Below are positions 27,438 through 38,420 of a stretch of 64,000 bases of DNA, piece by piece. Source of the stretch: Haloechinothrix halophila YIM 93223 (GTDB taxonomy: Bacteria > Actinomycetota > Actinomycetes > Mycobacteriales > Pseudonocardiaceae); assembly GCF_000504245.1 (NCBI RefSeq), contig NZ_KI632509.1:2523751-2587750 (forward strand), written 5' to 3'. Every line of letters starts with the position of its first letter. The first letter of the stretch is position 1. The notes under the pieces were generated by a model. That model did not search any database and was not told the origin of the DNA. It worked only from the letters and a program-made list of their open reading frames with translations. The translations under genes were made by a program, and so were the position numbers.

Positions 27438-28249
27438 AAAAGAACGGGAGCACCGACACGGTGGCGACAGGAGACGGCGCACGCGGCCGCGACCTGCCGC
27501 TAGTCGGTGTGCCCACACAGACCGGACATGAGGGCCGGACACGGCACGAGGTCGCCCGGCTGCTACTGGAGCAGGGCCCGATCACTGCGGCCGCGGTCGC
27601 CGACCAGCTCGGCATCAGCCCGACGGCGGTGCGCAGGCATCTCGATGCGCTGCTCGCCGACGGCGAGGCTGAGACGCGGGACGCGTCGAGCAGGGTCCGC
27701 AGGGGCAGGGGACGACCGGCTAAGTCGTTCCTGCTCACCGATGCGGGCAGGGCACGCTTCGGCCACGCCTACGACGACCTCGCGGTCGCCGCCATCCGGT
27801 TCCTGGCAGAACACGGCGGTAAGGACGCCATCCGCGCGTTCGCCGAGCATCGGGTCGCATCCCTCGTCGGCCCGCACCGCGAGGCGATCATGCGGGTCTC
27901 GGACCCGCAGGCGCGGTTGGAGGCCCTCGCCGTCGCGTTGACGAGGGAAGGTTACGCTGCGTCGACCCAGCGAATCGCCGCGGGAACGGGGCAGCAGCGC
28001 GAGTCGGTCGGCGGTGCGAGCACACAGTTGTGCCAGCATCACTGCCCGGTCGCGCATGTCGCCGCCGAGTTCCCGCAGCTGTGTGAAGCCGAGACGGCGG
28101 CATTCGCCGAGCTGCTCGGCACACATGTGCAGCGGCTGGCGACCATCGCACGGGGCGACGCCGCGTGCACCACACACGTGCCCACGGATACGCAGAATCC
28201 TCCGAGGGACAAGAGAGCAGGATCCACGAAGAAAGGGATGCCCGCATGA
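27434..28249 (+). CDS. sufR: Iron-sulfur cluster-sensing repressor SufR
   Basis: 271 aa ArsR-like winged-helix regulator. The HTH is at about residues 48-72 ([20 protein letters not shown]). Cluster ligands lie in the C-terminal half: Cys200, Cys204 and Cys217 in [20 protein letters not shown] and Cys245; the 204/217/245 spacing matches mycobacterial SufR. It represses the suf operon when its cluster is present. GTG start; the stop overlaps the sufB ATG (ATGA). Confidence 0.93.
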   Translation: MKKNGSTDTVATGDGARGRDLPLVGVPTQTGHEGRTRHEVARLLLEQGPITAAAVADQLGISPTAVRRHLDALLADGEAETRDASSRVRRGRGRPAKSFLLTDAGRARFGHAYDDLAVAAIRFLAEHGGKDAIRAFAEHRVASLVGPHREAIMRVSDPQARLEALAVALTREGYAASTQRIAAGTGQQRESVGGASTQLCQHHCPVAHVAAEFPQLCEAETAAFAELLGTHVQRLATIARGDAACTTHVPTDTQNPPRDKRAGSTKKGMPA

Positions 28250-29712
28250 CTGCCGCTGCAGAGCAGCGCACCCCCACCACGGTGCAGACCAAGCCTGGGG
28301 AACAGCTCTCCCAGGAAGAGACCATTGCCTCGCTCGGTAAGTACGAGTACGGCTGGGCCGATTCGGACGACGCGGGCGCGAAAGCGACACGCGGGCTCAA
28401 CGAGGAGATCGTTCGTGACATCTCCGACAAGAAGGATGAGCCGGAGTGGATGCTCGAGCAGCGTCTGAAGGGCCTGAAGCTGTTCGAGCGCAAGCCCATG
28501 CCGAACTGGGGTGCCGACCTTTCCGGGATCGACTTCGACAACATCAAGTACTTCGTCCGGTCCACTGAGAAGCAGGCGACCAGCTGGGAAGACCTCCCGG
28601 AAGACATCAAGAACACGTACGACAAGCTCGGCATCCCCGAGGCGGAGAAGCAGCGCCTCGTCGCCGGTGTCGCCGCGCAGTACGAGTCCGAGGTCGTCTA
28701 CCACAAGATCCGTGAGGACCTCGAAGAGCAGGGTGTGCTGTTCCTCGACACCGACACCGCGTTGCGCGAGCACCCGGAGATCTTCCGGGAGCACTTCGGC
28801 TCGGTCATCCCGGCCGGTGACAACAAGTTCTCCGCGCTGAACACCGCGGTGTGGTCTGGCGGGTCGTTCATCTACGTGCCGAAGGGCGTGCACGTCGACA
28901 TTCCGCTGCAGGCCTACTTCCGGATCAACACCGAGAACATGGGCCAGTTCGAGCGGACGCTGATCATCGTCGACGAGGACGCCTACGTGCACTACGTCGA
29001 GGGCTGCACCGCGCCGATCTACAACTCGGACTCGCTGCACTCGGCCGTCGTCGAGATCATCGTGAAGAAGGGCGCCCGGTGCCGCTACACCACGATCCAG
29101 AACTGGTCGAACAACGTCTATAACCTGGTCACCAAGCGGGCACGTGCCGAAGAGGGCGCGACCATGGAGTGGATCGACGGCAACATCGGCTCCAAGGTCA
29201 CCATGAAGTACCCGTCGGTGTTCCTCACCGGTGAGCACGCCAAGGGCGAGGTGCTCTCGGTCGCGTTCGCGGGCGAGGGCCAGCACACCGACGCGGGCGC
29301 CAAGATGGAGCACCTCGCGCCGCACACGTCGTCGTCGATCGTGTCGAAGTCGGTGGCGCGCGGCGGTGGCCGTACCTCCTACCGTGGCCTGGTCAAGGTC
29401 GCCAAGCGGGCGCACCACTCGAAGTCCAATGTGGTGTGTGACGCGCTGCTGGTCGACACGATCTCGCGCTCGGACACATACCCGTACGTCGACATCCGCA
29501 ACGACGACGTGTCGATGGGCCACGAGGCCACGGTGTCCAAGGTCAGTGAGGACCAGCTGTTCTACCTGATGAGCCGTGGCCTGGCTGAGGAAGAGGCCAT
29601 GGCGATGATCGTGCGTGGCTTCGTCGAGCCGATCGCTCGCGAGCTGCCGATGGAGTACGCGCTCGAGCTCAACCGCCTGATCGAACTGCAGATGGAAGGA
29701 GCCGTCGGGTGA
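28246..29712 (+). CDS. sufB: Fe-S cluster assembly scaffold SufB
   Basis: 488 aa, the SufB subunit of the SufBC2D scaffold on which iron-sulfur clusters are built. Typical runs are [40 protein letters not shown] (conserved Cys) and the C-terminal [22 protein letters not shown]. No intein is present, unlike mycobacterial SufB. The ATG at 28246 is translationally coupled to sufR, and the stop overlaps the sufD GTG. Confidence 0.97.
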   Translation: MTAAAEQRTPTTVQTKPGEQLSQEETIASLGKYEYGWADSDDAGAKATRGLNEEIVRDISDKKDEPEWMLEQRLKGLKLFERKPMPNWGADLSGIDFDNIKYFVRSTEKQATSWEDLPEDIKNTYDKLGIPEAEKQRLVAGVAAQYESEVVYHKIREDLEEQGVLFLDTDTALREHPEIFREHFGSVIPAGDNKFSALNTAVWSGGSFIYVPKGVHVDIPLQAYFRINTENMGQFERTLIIVDEDAYVHYVEGCTAPIYNSDSLHSAVVEIIVKKGARCRYTTIQNWSNNVYNLVTKRARAEEGATMEWIDGNIGSKVTMKYPSVFLTGEHAKGEVLSVAFAGEGQHTDAGAKMEHLAPHTSSSIVSKSVARGGGRTSYRGLVKVAKRAHHSKSNVVCDALLVDTISRSDTYPYVDIRNDDVSMGHEATVSKVSEDQLFYLMSRGLAEEEAMAMIVRGFVEPIARELPMEYALELNRLIELQMEGAVG

Positions 29713-30935
29713 CGGTGGCTGAAAACAACACCGGGCTTGCCGGCCCTGGAGGCACCAACACCGCTACTGCCGCGGAGGCCGTCATTCCGGCGGCCTCCCG
29801 TGGCGAGCGGTTCACCGGTTACGACGTTGAGGCGTTCGAGGTGCCGAGTGGCCGCGAGGAAAACTGGCGCTTCACGCCGATGAAGCGGCTGCGCGGCCTG
29901 CACAACGGCACCGCCGAAGCCGACGGCACCGTGAGCGTCGACGTCGACGCGGCGTCCGACGTGAAGGTCGAGGTCGTCGGCCGGGGCGATGACCGGCTCG
30001 GTGTGGGCGGTGCGCCCAGTGACCGGGTGGCCGCGCAGGCGTACTCCTCGTTCACCGAGGCCACCATCGTCACCGTGCCCACCGACACCAAGCCGGACAA
30101 GGCCACGCTGGTGCGCGTCACCGGTCCCGGCGAGGGCAAGACGGCCTACGGCCACCTGCAACTGCGGGTCGAGGCGTTCAGCAACGCATCGATCGTGCTG
30201 GACCACGTCGGGTCGGGCACCTACGCCGACAACGTCGAGTTCGTCGTCGGCGAGGGCGCGAAGCTGACCGTGGTGTCGGTGCAGGACTGGGCCGACGACG
30301 CGGTGCATGTCTCCGAGCAGCACCTCTCGCTCGGCAAGGACGCCACGCTCAAGCACACCGTGGTCACCCTGGGCGGGGACCTGGTGCGAGTGTCGCCGAC
30401 CGCGCGGTTCGCCGAGGCCGGTGGCGACGTCGAGATGCTGGGGCTGTACTTCGCGGACGCGGGCCAGCACCAGGAGCACCGGCTGTTCGTCGACCACGCG
30501 GTGTCGCACTGCCGCTCCAACGTGATGTACAAGGGCGCGCTGCAGGGCAATGGCGCGCATTCGGTGTGGATCGGTGACGTGCTGATCCGCGCCGCCGCCG
30601 AGGCGACCGAGACCTACGAGCTGAACCGCAACCTGGTGCTCACCGAGGGCGCGCGCGCCGACTCGGTGCCGAACCTGGAGATCGAGACCGGCGAGATCGA
30701 GGGCGCGGGCCACGCCAGCGCCACCGGCCGGTTCGACGACGAGCAACTGTTCTACCTCCAGTCCCGCGGGATCCCCGAGGACGCGGCGCGCAGGCTCGTC
30801 GTGCGCGGGTTCTTCCACGAGATCCTGATGAAGATCGACGTGCCCGAGGTCCGGGAGCGGCTTGTGGCGGCCATCGAGGCCGAACTCGAAGCCGTGGAGA
30901 ACACGGCGAACGCCGAACCCGCGACCACTGCCTGA
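29709..30935 (+). CDS. sufD: Fe-S cluster assembly protein SufD
   Basis: 408 aa SufB paralogue of the SufBCD complex. The beta-helix core includes [22 protein letters not shown] and the C-terminal [24 protein letters not shown] start overlaps the sufB stop by four bases. It ends 34 bases before sufC. Confidence 0.95.
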   Translation: MTVAENNTGLAGPGGTNTATAAEAVIPAASRGERFTGYDVEAFEVPSGREENWRFTPMKRLRGLHNGTAEADGTVSVDVDAASDVKVEVVGRGDDRLGVGGAPSDRVAAQAYSSFTEATIVTVPTDTKPDKATLVRVTGPGEGKTAYGHLQLRVEAFSNASIVLDHVGSGTYADNVEFVVGEGAKLTVVSVQDWADDAVHVSEQHLSLGKDATLKHTVVTLGGDLVRVSPTARFAEAGGDVEMLGLYFADAGQHQEHRLFVDHAVSHCRSNVMYKGALQGNGAHSVWIGDVLIRAAAEATETYELNRNLVLTEGARADSVPNLEIETGEIEGAGHASATGRFDDEQLFYLQSRGIPEDAARRLVVRGFFHEILMKIDVPEVRERLVAAIEAELEAVENTANAEPATTA

Positions 30936-30969
30936 GCCACCACCACGAACACAAGGAACTGAAGCGACC

Positions 30970-31740
30970 ATGTCCACTCTGGAAATCAAGGACCTGCGCG
31001 CCAGCGTCACCACCGACGAAGGTGCCAAGGAGATCCTCAAGGGCGTCAACCTGACCGTGAAGTCGGGCGAGATCCACGCGATCATGGGCCCGAACGGCTC
31101 GGGCAAGTCGACGCTGTCGTACGCCATCGCCGGTCACCCCAAGTACGAAGTGACCTCCGGCGAGGTGCTGCTCGACGGCGAGAACGTGCTGGAGATGAGC
31201 GTGGACGAGCGGGCCCGCGCCGGGCTGTTCCTCGCCATGCAGTACCCGGTCGAGGTGCCGGGCGTGTCCATGTCGAACTTCCTGCGCACGGCGGCCACGG
31301 CCGTTCGTGGTGACGCGCCGAAGCTGCGGCACTGGGTCAAGGAAGTCAAGGAGGAGATGGCGAAGCTGGAGATCTCCGGCGAGTTCGCCGACCGCAGCGT
31401 GAACGAGGGCTTCTCCGGCGGTGAGAAGAAGCGCCACGAGATCCTGCAGATGGCGCTGCTCAAGCCGAAGTTCGCCGTGCTCGACGAGACCGACTCCGGC
31501 CTCGACGTCGACGCGCTGCGGGTGGTCTCGCAGTCGGTCAACGAAGTGGCCGAGTCCACCGACATCGGCGTCATGCTGATCACGCACTACACCCGCATCC
31601 TCAAGCACATCCAGCCCGACGTGGTGCACGTGTTCGCGGACGGCAAGATCGCCGAGTCCGGCGGCAAGGACCTCGCGGACGAGCTCGAGGAGAACGGCTA
31701 CGTCAAGTACATCGGGAAGCCGGAACCGGCTCGTATCTAA
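30970..31740 (+). CDS. sufC: Fe-S cluster assembly ATPase SufC
   Basis: 256 aa ABC-type ATPase that drives the SufBC2D scaffold. Walker A MGPNGSGKSTLSYA, signature FSGGEKKRHEILQM, Walker B KFAVLDETDSGLD and the H-loop ITHYTRIL are intact. Soluble, no membrane domain, as expected. A hairpin separates it from sufS. Confidence 0.97.
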   Translation: MSTLEIKDLRASVTTDEGAKEILKGVNLTVKSGEIHAIMGPNGSGKSTLSYAIAGHPKYEVTSGEVLLDGENVLEMSVDERARAGLFLAMQYPVEVPGVSMSNFLRTAATAVRGDAPKLRHWVKEVKEEMAKLEISGEFADRSVNEGFSGGEKKRHEILQMALLKPKFAVLDETDSGLDVDALRVVSQSVNEVAESTDIGVMLITHYTRILKHIQPDVVHVFADGKIAESGGKDLADELEENGYVKYIGKPEPARI

Positions 31741-31745
31741 CGACC

Positions 31746-33207
<1,462 letters not shown>

Positions 33208-33214
33208 GTAGTCC

Positions 33215-33679
33215 ATGCAGTTGGAAAGCATGTACCAGGACATCATCCTGGACCACTACAAGAACCCGCATGGTCGTGGTCTGCGGGATCCGTACGACGG
33301 CGAGTCGTTTCAGGTCAACCCGACCTGCGGGGACGAGATCACGCTGCGGGTGCACGTCGACGGCGACACCATTACCGACGTCTCCTACGACGGCCAAGGC
33401 TGCTCGATCAGCCAGGCATCGGCGTCGGTGCTGAATGACCTCGTCGTCGGCAACACCGTCGAGCAGGCCATGGCCACGATGAACGCCTTTGTTGAACTGA
33501 TGCAGGGACGCGGCACGGTCGAGCCGGACGAAGAGGTGCTCGACGACGGCGTCGCGTTCGCCGGTGTCGCCAAGTACCCTGCCCGGGTGAAGTGCGCGCT
33601 GCTCGGGTGGATGGCGTTGAAGGCCGCCCTTGCCAGTGCCGGAGTGGCAGGAGCCGCACAGGGAGTTGAAGTGCAGTGA
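33215..33679 (+). CDS. sufU: Zinc-dependent sulfurtransferase SufU
   Basis: 154 aa. Three conserved Cys lie in VNPTCGDEI, YDGQGCSISQAS and ARVKCALLGW; in SufU these plus an Asp bind zinc and accept sulfur from SufS. It starts seven bases after sufS and overlaps sufT (GTGA). Confidence 0.94.
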   Translation: MQLESMYQDIILDHYKNPHGRGLRDPYDGESFQVNPTCGDEITLRVHVDGDTITDVSYDGQGCSISQASASVLNDLVVGNTVEQAMATMNAFVELMQGRGTVEPDEEVLDDGVAFAGVAKYPARVKCALLGWMALKAALASAGVAGAAQGVEVQ

Positions 33680-34095
33680 CAGAGAACCAGACTGAGACGC
33701 CGCAACAGACCGATCCGCGTGCCGGGCGCACCGCCGCCGACCTGCCGGAGCAGTCCGAGTCGGCTGCCGGTGGTGGCGTGGCGGCCGTCGAGGACGTCGA
33801 AGAGGCCATGCGCGACGTGGTCGACCCCGAGCTGGGCATCAACGTCGTCGACCTGGGCCTCGTCTACGGCATCCGGGTGGACGAGGAGAACACCGCGACC
33901 ATCGACATGACGCTGACCTCGGCGGCCTGCCCGCTGACCGACGTCATCGAGGATCAGACCAGGTCGGTGCTGTGCGGCAGCTCCGGTGTCGTTGACGACT
34001 ACGCGATCAACTGGGTCTGGATGCCGCCGTGGGGGCCGGAGAAGATCACCGAGGACGGTCGCGAACAGCTGCGCGCCCTCGGCTTCACGGTCTAG
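33676..34095 (+). CDS. sufT: SufT/MIP18-family (DUF59) Fe-S assembly factor
   Basis: 139 aa. After a variable N-terminal 38 residues, the DUF59 domain has DVVDPELGINVVDLGLVYGI, the reactive-Cys stretch MTLTSAACPLTDVIEDQ and WVWMPPWGPEKITEDGREQL. Helps mature Fe-S proteins. Last gene of the seven-gene suf operon; the 21-bp array begins 17 bases after its stop. Confidence 0.93.
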   Translation: MTENQTETPQQTDPRAGRTAADLPEQSESAAGGGVAAVEDVEEAMRDVVDPELGINVVDLGLVYGIRVDEENTATIDMTLTSAACPLTDVIEDQTRSVLCGSSGVVDDYAINWVWMPPWGPEKITEDGREQLRALGFTV

Positions 34096-34112
34096 TCCTC
34101 CCGCGGGAGTTC

Positions 34113-34259
34113 GTGTCCTGCACCCATGGCGCCGTGTCCGACACTCACGCCGCCGTGTCTGACATCCAGGACGTTGTGTCCTGCACTCACGCCGCCGTGT
34201 CTGACAGTCACGGCGGCGTGTCGTGCGTTCGAGACGTTGTGTGCCACGCTCGTGCCGCT
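34113..34259 (+). repeat. Seven tandem 21-bp units downstream of sufT
   Basis: Seven units in register, each opening GTGTC or GTGTG; the better conserved ones read GTGTC-GACA-TCACGCCGCC. Many units hold the small palindrome GTGTC-N-GACAC. The frame through the array is open on both strands because 21 is a multiple of three, giving a seven-residue repeat (VSDTHAA-like), but I see no ribosome site for it. The period equals that of the unrelated array at 5603-5760. Confidence 0.9.
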
Positions 34260-34492
34260 ACCTGACGGGTGTGCTGGAGACCAATAAGCACGAAACCGCG
34301 ACGCCGCGCGTGATGCCTGGCACCTCCTGAACGTCAAGTGACGACGAAAGCTATCTGTCTCATCGGTGACCTGAAATCTGGAATCACCGGTTCGGCGGTT
34401 TCCGTTCCGCTCGCTGTCACGGTGAGTATGCTGGCTGGCACGGGAATCGGCCCGAACGGGGCCGGAACCATCGCTGGTGAGGAGGGATGCTC

Positions 34493-35095
34493 GTGGGTGT
34501 CGTCGGATGGATCGTTCTTGGCGTGATCATCCTGCTGGTCGTGATACTCGTGTTCGTCGCGATCTCGGCCTACAACGGGCTGGTCAAGCGCCGCAACGCC
34601 TATAAGAACGCGTTCGCGCAGATCGACGTCCAGTTGACCAGGCGCCACGACCTGATTCCGAATCTGGTCGAGACCGCCAAGGGCTACATGAAGCACGAGC
34701 GGGAGACGTTGGACGCGGTGATCAGGGCGCGGTCCGGTGCGGTCAACGCGCAGGATGCGGCGCGGCAGAATCCTGGCGACCCGAACGCGATGAACGAGCT
34801 GGGCCAGCAGGAGAACGCACTCACCCAGACGTTGGGCAGGCTGTTCGCGCTGCAGGAGAGCTACCCGGACCTCAAGGCGAACCAGAACATGATGCAGCTC
34901 TCCGAGGAACTGACCTCGACCGAGAACCGTGTCGCGTTCGCCCGTCAGGCGTACAACGACTCCGTGATGGCCTACAACAACAAGCGCGAGGTCTTCCCGT
35001 CGAACATCTTCGCCGGCATGTTCGGCTTCAAGGAAGCGGCGTTGCTCGAGGTGGACCGGCCGGAGATGCGGGAGGCGCCCGAGGTGTCGTTCTGA
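34493..35095 (+). CDS. lemA: LemA family protein
   Basis: 200 aa. One N-terminal membrane helix (about residues 4-24), then a helical bundle with the LemA signature YNGLVKRRNAYKNAFAQIDVQLTRRHDLIPNLVETAKGYMKHERETL. The GTG at 34493 has GGAGGG at six-nt spacing; the ATG at 34487 touches the ribosome site and is less likely. LemA proteins often pair with HtpX-type proteases, as here. Confidence 0.9.
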   Translation: MGVVGWIVLGVIILLVVILVFVAISAYNGLVKRRNAYKNAFAQIDVQLTRRHDLIPNLVETAKGYMKHERETLDAVIRARSGAVNAQDAARQNPGDPNAMNELGQQENALTQTLGRLFALQESYPDLKANQNMMQLSEELTSTENRVAFARQAYNDSVMAYNNKREVFPSNIFAGMFGFKEAALLEVDRPEMREAPEVSF

Positions 35096-35141
35096 TTCGC
35101 GCCGCTGAGACCGTCATAGCCCACCAGCCGGATCTGAGTCT

Positions 35142-37100
35142 ATGAATTTCTTCGAGCGTCAGACCCAGGTGCGCAAGGTGTCCGCGCGCCTGGTGTTCCT
35201 GTTCATCGCCGCCGTCGTCGGCATCATCGTCGTCGTGGATGCCGCCGCGTTCTTCCTGCTCGGGCTGTACGAGCAGGGTGCGGGCAACGCGATCAACGTG
35301 CTGTTCTGGATCACGCTGCTGATGCTGCTGGTAATCGTGGGGACATCGTTGTTCCGGATGCTAAGTCTGCGCAACGGCGGCGGTGGCAAGGTCGCGCAGT
35401 CACTCGGCGGGGTGTATGTCCCCGAGGACACCACCGACCCGCAGCTGCGCAGGCTGCGCAACGTCGTCGAGGAGATCGCGATCGCGTCCGGCACGCCGGT
35501 GCCCGAGCTGTACGTGCTGCCGAACGAGCAGGGCATCAACGCGTTCGCGGCGGGCTGGTCCACGGCGGACGCGGCGGTCGCGGTGACCCGCGGGACGCTC
35601 GAGCGACTCAACCGCGACGAGCTCCAGGGCGTCATCGCGCACGAGTTCAGCCACGTCGTCAACGGCGACATGCGGCTGAACATCCGGCTGATGGGCGTGC
35701 TGTTCGGCATCCTCGCGCTCGCCGTGGTCGGCAGGATCGCGCTGTACAGCGGCAGGGGCCGCAACGGCGCGCCGATCATGGTGATCGGGTTGTTCGCGAT
35801 CGTCGCTGGCTACATCGGGCTGTTCTGCGGCCGGTTGATCAAGGCAGCGGTGTCCCGGCAGCGGGAGTACCTCGCGGATGCCTCCGCCGTGCAGTTCACC
35901 CGGCAGGCTGACGGCATCGCGGGGGCATTGAAGAAGATCGGCGGACTCGACGCCGGGTCACGGCTGCGCAGCGGCAAGACCGACGACGTGAGCCACATGT
36001 TGTTCGGGGAGGGCAGGCGGTTCTCCTCGCTGTTCGCAACCCACCCGCCGTTGCCGAAGCGCATCCAGCAGCTCGACCCGACTTTCGACCCGAACGAACT
36101 GCACGAGCTGAATCAGCGCTGGTCGTCCCGGCCGCCGAATGGCATGGCCGAGGACGCCGCGCTCGGGCTCGCCGAGGGGTCGACAGGTGGGGCACCGCAG
36201 GCACCCGCCGCGACCCAGGCGGCCGCACCGTCGCAGCGGATTCCGGTCAGCCCGGAGAGTGTCCTCGCCGGGATCGGTGACCCGTCGGCGGGGTCGTACG
36301 AGCAGGGCCAGCAGCTGCTGAGCCGGATTCCCGCCGAACTACGGGACAGGGCGCGGCGCGTCGACACGGTCGTGCCGCTGGTGTACGGGCTGCTCATCGC
36401 GGACGACGACCAGGCGCGGCAACACCAGCACGCCACACTGACCGCCCGCTACGGGCAGGCGTTCGTGGATGCGGTGGCGCGGGAAGCCCCTGCGCTGCGT
36501 GGGCTGGACCCGGAACTACGGCTGCCGCTGGCTGAACTGGCGTTCTCCGCATTACGCAGGCGTGAGCCGCAGGAACTGCGGCAGATCATGCACACCATCG
36601 GGGAGCTGGTCAGGGCGGACGGCAGAGTCGACGTGTTCGAGTACTGCCTGTCCACGCTGCTGCACATCGAGCTGCACGAGGTGCTGTATCACCGTCCGCC
36701 ATGGCGTGAGCGCAGGCAGCGGCTCGGTGAGAAGACCACCGCGCATGCTGTCGCGCGGCTCTTCGCGCTGTTCGCCCGGATCGGCAGCGATGACCCCGCC
36801 GCCGGGCAGGCCGCCTACGACGCGGGCATGGGCCGGGTGTTGCCCGGCGCGTCGATCCCGTTCGCCGTGCCGGACGAAGGTCTCGTCGCGCTGGACGCGG
36901 CCTGGCCGCTGCTCGACGGCCTGCACGGCCAGGACAAGGCGCGGCTCGTCGAGGGCCTGGTGCTGGTCATCAGCCACGACGGCGTGATGACCGTGGCCGA
37001 ACTGGAGCTGCTGCGCACGGTGTGCGGGCTGCTGCACGCGCCGCTGCCGCCGATCGCGACGGCGGCGCGGCCGACGGGGCCCGTCCCCGGCCAGGCATAA
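35142..37100 (+). CDS. M48 (HtpX-like) membrane metallopeptidase with extra C-terminal domain
   Basis: 652 aa. Two N-terminal helices (about 18-42 and 52-70), zinc site HEFSH at 167-171, helices at about 185-235, then the REYLADASAVQFTR stretch with the third ligand Glu. About 300 residues follow the protease core: an Ala/Pro linker near 350-375 and a helical region (about 380-640) with MHTIGELVRADGRVDVFEYCLSTLL and LVLVISHDGVMTVAELELL that looks like TerB-type repeats. HtpX itself ends near residue 300. It likely degrades misfolded membrane proteins with LemA. Confidence 0.87.
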   Translation: MNFFERQTQVRKVSARLVFLFIAAVVGIIVVVDAAAFFLLGLYEQGAGNAINVLFWITLLMLLVIVGTSLFRMLSLRNGGGGKVAQSLGGVYVPEDTTDPQLRRLRNVVEEIAIASGTPVPELYVLPNEQGINAFAAGWSTADAAVAVTRGTLERLNRDELQGVIAHEFSHVVNGDMRLNIRLMGVLFGILALAVVGRIALYSGRGRNGAPIMVIGLFAIVAGYIGLFCGRLIKAAVSRQREYLADASAVQFTRQADGIAGALKKIGGLDAGSRLRSGKTDDVSHMLFGEGRRFSSLFATHPPLPKRIQQLDPTFDPNELHELNQRWSSRPPNGMAEDAALGLAEGSTGGAPQAPAATQAAAPSQRIPVSPESVLAGIGDPSAGSYEQGQQLLSRIPAELRDRARRVDTVVPLVYGLLIADDDQARQHQHATLTARYGQAFVDAVAREAPALRGLDPELRLPLAELAFSALRRREPQELRQIMHTIGELVRADGRVDVFEYCLSTLLHIELHEVLYHRPPWRERRQRLGEKTTAHAVARLFALFARIGSDDPAAGQAAYDAGMGRVLPGASIPFAVPDEGLVALDAAWPLLDGLHGQDKARLVEGLVLVISHDGVMTVAELELLRTVCGLLHAPLPPIATAARPTGPVPGQA

Positions 37101-37156
37101 CTGGCACGTTCCCGCTCCGGTCGCGTGATCGACGTCAGCCCTATGCCCTCGGGGCG

Positions 37157-38335
37157 CTACCCGTCGCTGTCGCCCTGCCGGTGACGGGCGTCGCCGAGCA
37201 GCTGCGCCAGCGCGTGCACCGGAGACGTCTCCAGCTTGTGCCGGTGCGCGTCGTAATGGTCACGGGTGGTGCGGATGTCGGCGTGGCCCAGCAGGTCCTG
37301 CACCTTCTGCACCGGGACGTCGCTGGCGAGCAGCAATGTGCCGGTCGTTCGCCGAGCGGTGTGCGGGCTGATGGCATCCGCGCCCGAGATGCCCGCCGCC
37401 TTCGCCTGGGTTCGCAGCAAGTGCCAGATGTGGCGCTGGCTCAACGGTTTTCCGCCTGGTTTCGCCGAGTCGTAGGGATGAGGTGACGTCGCGAGCAGCG
37501 GGCCGGTGAGTCCGTCCGCGCCCACGCCGAGCCGGTTCGCCCGGTGCCGCAGGTAGTTGCTCAGCGGGTGCAGCGCGGCGGGGGCGAGTGGCACGAGATC
37601 GCGGTGCCCGCCCTTGGCGAGGTAGCGCAGGATCGTGTGACCGGCGTCGGTGTCCAAGTCCTCGATCCGCGCCGTCGTGATCGCGGATACACGCACGCCC
37701 GTGTAGAACAGCAGCGCCACCACGGCCGCATCCCGCCAGGACGCTTCGGTGTCGTTGCGCATCGCGCGCTGTTCGACGTGGTTGAGCAGCCGCGCGGCGG
37801 CCGAACCGTCCAGCGCGGGTAGCGGTGACGTCCTGCCGCGCTTCGGCCGCGACACCGCGGCGACCGGATTGCGCTCGGTGACGTCGTTCGACTGCAGGTA
37901 GCGGTACCAGCTGGACACCCCGGCGAGCGTGCGCGCGACCGTCGACGCGGACGCGGGCCGTGGCACGCCGTCCTTGCCGGTGACGGTGAGCCCGTTCTTC
38001 CACGCGTCGACGTCGGCTCTGCGCGCGTGCAGTGGGTCGAGTCCGGTGCGGTCACACCACGACAGCCATGCCGCCAGGTCCGCGTAGTACGCCCGGCGAG
38101 TGTGTTCGGTTTTGTCTGTTTCCAGCCACAGCACGGTGATCTGCCGGACGCCGTAGCGATCGAGGGGATCGGCCGGCGGTAGCGCGGGCAGCAGTTCGAC
38201 GGCTGCGGTGATCGCGTCTCGGAGCCCAGTGTGCGTGCTCGCTGAGAGGTCCGGAACGCGGCTGGTATCGCGTGCGAGGTCGAGTGAGCGACCGGGGGAG
38301 CCCCCTGCTTCCAAATGCTCGGTCATAACAGGCAT
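37157..38335 (-). CDS. Tyrosine recombinase/phage-type integrase
   Basis: 392 aa. An N-terminal SAM-like core-binding domain (about 60-160) precedes the catalytic domain with all residues of the family: R215 in GVRVSAI, K241 in AKGGHRD, H325 and R328 in HTARR, H351 in LGHADIRTT and nucleophile Y361 in RDHYD. The start is uncertain: ATG at 38335 or 38326, behind TATAGT. No second mobile-element gene or clear att repeats are visible. It is divergent from a Zn-finger/coiled-coil gene, with a shared regulatory region. Confidence 0.88.
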   Translation of the reverse strand: MPVMTEHLEAGGSPGRSLDLARDTSRVPDLSASTHTGLRDAITAAVELLPALPPADPLDRYGVRQITVLWLETDKTEHTRRAYYADLAAWLSWCDRTGLDPLHARRADVDAWKNGLTVTGKDGVPRPASASTVARTLAGVSSWYRYLQSNDVTERNPVAAVSRPKRGRTSPLPALDGSAAARLLNHVEQRAMRNDTEASWRDAAVVALLFYTGVRVSAITTARIEDLDTDAGHTILRYLAKGGHRDLVPLAPAALHPLSNYLRHRANRLGVGADGLTGPLLATSPHPYDSAKPGGKPLSQRHIWHLLRTQAKAAGISGADAISPHTARRTTGTLLLASDVPVQKVQDLLGHADIRTTRDHYDAHRHKLETSPVHALAQLLGDARHRQGDSDG

Positions 38336-38370
38336 TATCACCGAGCACAATCACTATAAGATTGAGCAGT

Positions 38371-38412
38371 ATCGCGTGTCGTGAAACAAAAACACGATCG
38401 CGTGCGCGAAAC
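38371..38412. promoter_or_regulatory. Two direct repeats between integrase and coiled-coil gene
   Basis: ATCGCGTGTCGTGAAAC (38371-38387) and ATCGCGTGCGCGAAAC (38397-38412) start 26 bp apart on the same strand, just before the ATG at 38421 and about 35 bp from the integrase start. This iteron-like pair is a likely binding site for a regulator of both genes, perhaps the Zn-finger protein itself. Confidence 0.6.
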
Positions 38413-38420
38413 TAGAAGAC

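Noticed and set aside
28246-29712. Intein in SufB
   Set aside because: SufB is 488 aa and collinear with intein-free homologues; no splicing motifs seen.
34029-34337. Heptapeptide-repeat proteins on either strand over the suf-end array
   Set aside because: The open frames follow from a 21-nt period; no ribosome site or promoter is visible and they overlap the sufT end or the lemA upstream region.
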